64,000 nt of DNA from Trogon surrucura (lineage: Eukaryota > Chordata > Aves > Trogoniformes > Trogonidae), in assembly GCA_020746105.1 (NCBI GenBank), contig CM036636.1:5456001-5520000 (forward strand), given 5' to 3'. Each line of letters starts with the position of its first letter. Positions within the stretch are counted from its first letter, which is position 1. Positions 36,481 through 64,000 of this stretch are shown here, piece by piece. The notes beneath the pieces are model-generated. The model saw only the letters and a list, made by a program, of their open reading frames with translations, did not search any database and was not told the DNA's origin. The position numbers and the translations under genes are program-made.

Positions 36481-36705
36481 GCTCGCCCAAACCGACAGCC
36501 GCCACTCTCCAATCCCCGCGCTTTCTCCTCCTCCCCGTGCCGGAGAGACCAATCAAAGCCTTGCTGCGCTCCGCCCGCCTCCTTACTGCTCGCCCAATCG
36601 GGCGGCGTCGCTCTCGTTCTTCGGGGAGGAGGGTTACGTAGTGTCGGGTTGGTATTCTCGAAGCGCGGCCGTGGCGTTGCTGTGCCTTGTGGCTGCTTGC
36701 GTTGG
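36481..36705 (+). promoter_or_regulatory. EEIG1: CpG-island promoter and probable noncoding first exon of EEIG1
   Basis: Three same-strand CCAAT boxes sit at 36509-36513, 36549-36553 and 36594-36598 in CpG-rich sequence, with no TATA. About 100 nt downstream a perfect GTAAGT donor begins at 36706. The next recognisable EEIG1 sequence is the coding exon at 38758, whose surroundings are not CpG-rich, so a spliced noncoding leader exon ending at 36705 is inferred. Confidence 0.5.
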
Positions 36706-62874
<26,169 letters not shown>

Positions 62875-64000
62875 GTGAGTTTGTGGGTTCTTGCCCCGTT
62901 CTGGGCAGACCAGGATGCCTGGTTCTTTTGCAGTTCTCTGCTGGAGACTAAAGCTGATGGGGAGAGAGAAAAGATGTTCTTGATATGGGGAAGTACCAGG
63001 GGCAAGCTTGAAACTGGTTGTCTGGGTTGTCGAATTGGACAGAATAGCATAGCCAGCTTGTACTGTTAATTGGTTCATTCTCTCGTCTGGTTTTCCCAGC
63101 GTGGTTATTGATTGTGCCCAGTATTTTCTCTGCTGGTCTCAGTTACGTTTTGGAAACCAATGGGCGTTTCTTATAGCTCCAGGGTTGGTTTCACCGACCT
63201 CTGAAAAGGGAAAGGTCAGTGAAGAAAACAGTCTTGGAAATGGACACATTTCAGCACAGATCAGGCTGGTTAAAGGTCTTGAATTGAAACAGCAACAAAA
63301 ATACTGCAAGTCGGAAACGTTTCAATACTTTTCTTCTGCAGGGATGCAAGTTCACAATTTCTATTAATCAGTAGAGAAATTGCAATCATGTCCCTTTTTA
63401 TTATTTTTATTATGCATTGTGATAGGAAAAAGTAAGTACAGTTAAAGCTACAAAGCAGTTTTGTTGCCTAAAGAATTGGTAGAGGATGAATTATCAAATA
63501 TACCAGCAACATCTGCCTTCACACTGCAGTAAAACATTGCAAAACTCTGCGGTCCAAGCCAGGCTGCCATAGCGTGTTGTGCGGTGTGTGCCTGCACACA
63601 GCAGGGCTGCCACGTGCTGGTAGAAGTATTTAGTGTTGACTCCCAATAGGATGGGAGAACAAAGCTTTACCTTGAGGCTGCGTCTTGTAGCACTGGGCTA
63701 AAAGGTCTAATTTTAGGAACCAAATTGAAGTGCACAAATGAACTTAGGTACTTGTTATAAAATGCTGCACATTTTTTGGTAGGTTTGTTTTGTGAATGGC
63801 TTTTTGTAGTGCAGCAGGTTTTTCTCAGACTTTGAAACCCTAAATGCAGTGTCGCTTGTTTCTGAAAAGAATTCTACTTTGGAAGGAAGCGTAAAAAAGA
63901 ACTTTTGGGTATCTTAAACCATAACTTTACAGTAACAGATGTTTTAAATCTAGGGTACTAGGATGTCTGACAAAAATACCTGTTACTTCCTTCCACTGTT
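62875..64000 (+). other. EEIG1: EEIG1 intron 5, truncated by the window edge
   Basis: Starts with the GTGAGT donor of exon 5. No exon resembling the next part of the protein (the serine-rich middle) occurs before the window ends. Confidence 0.8.

Overview
This is a vertebrate nuclear genome window with intron-containing genes, GT-AG splicing, CpG-island promoters and no prokaryotic features. Three orthologues can be recognised from conserved protein sequence: SLC25A25 (minus strand, complete coding region, about 2.0-26.4 kb), NAIF1 (plus strand, complete apart from a start-site problem, 27.4-29.0 kb) and EEIG1, also called FAM102A (plus strand, first five coding exons, 38.8-62.9 kb, running off the right edge). 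The same three genes are neighbours on human 9q34. The compact introns, near absence of recognisable young repeats and GC-rich promoters suggest a sauropsid, most likely a bird (in chicken this block lies on a microchromosome). The species call is inference.

Layout. 1-2014: SLC25A25 3' untranslated region and perhaps flank. 2015-9434: the shared SLC25A25 coding exons 2-10, an optional 36-nt cassette exon, and the most proximal alternative first exon (1b). 15019-15243 and 26081-26371: two further alternative first exons (1c, 1a). All three first exons end in phase 0 and can join exon 2, so one gene can encode carriers with three different N-termini. 26372-27369: a CpG-rich divergent promoter with seven CCAAT boxes, shared by SLC25A25 exon 1a and NAIF1. 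27370-28967: the two NAIF1 coding exons. 29.2-36.5 kb: intergenic, with no gene seen. 36.5-37.6 kb: a second CpG island with three CCAAT boxes, a probable noncoding EEIG1 leader exon and a 49-bp minisatellite. 38758 onwards: EEIG1 coding exon 1, a 19-kb first intron, then exons 2-5.

Functions. SLC25A25 is a calcium-regulated ATP-Mg/phosphate carrier of the mitochondrial inner membrane. NAIF1 is a nuclear protein with a Myb/SANT-like domain, derived from a Harbinger-type transposon. EEIG1 is an NT-C2-domain adaptor linked to estrogen response and RANK signalling in osteoclasts. They are neighbours, not a pathway. I see no novel multi-gene system. The observations most worth checking are the N-terminal and EF-hand-4 isoform switches in SLC25A25, the apparent frame break at the NAIF1 start, the CCAAT array, and the minisatellite beside the EEIG1 promoter.
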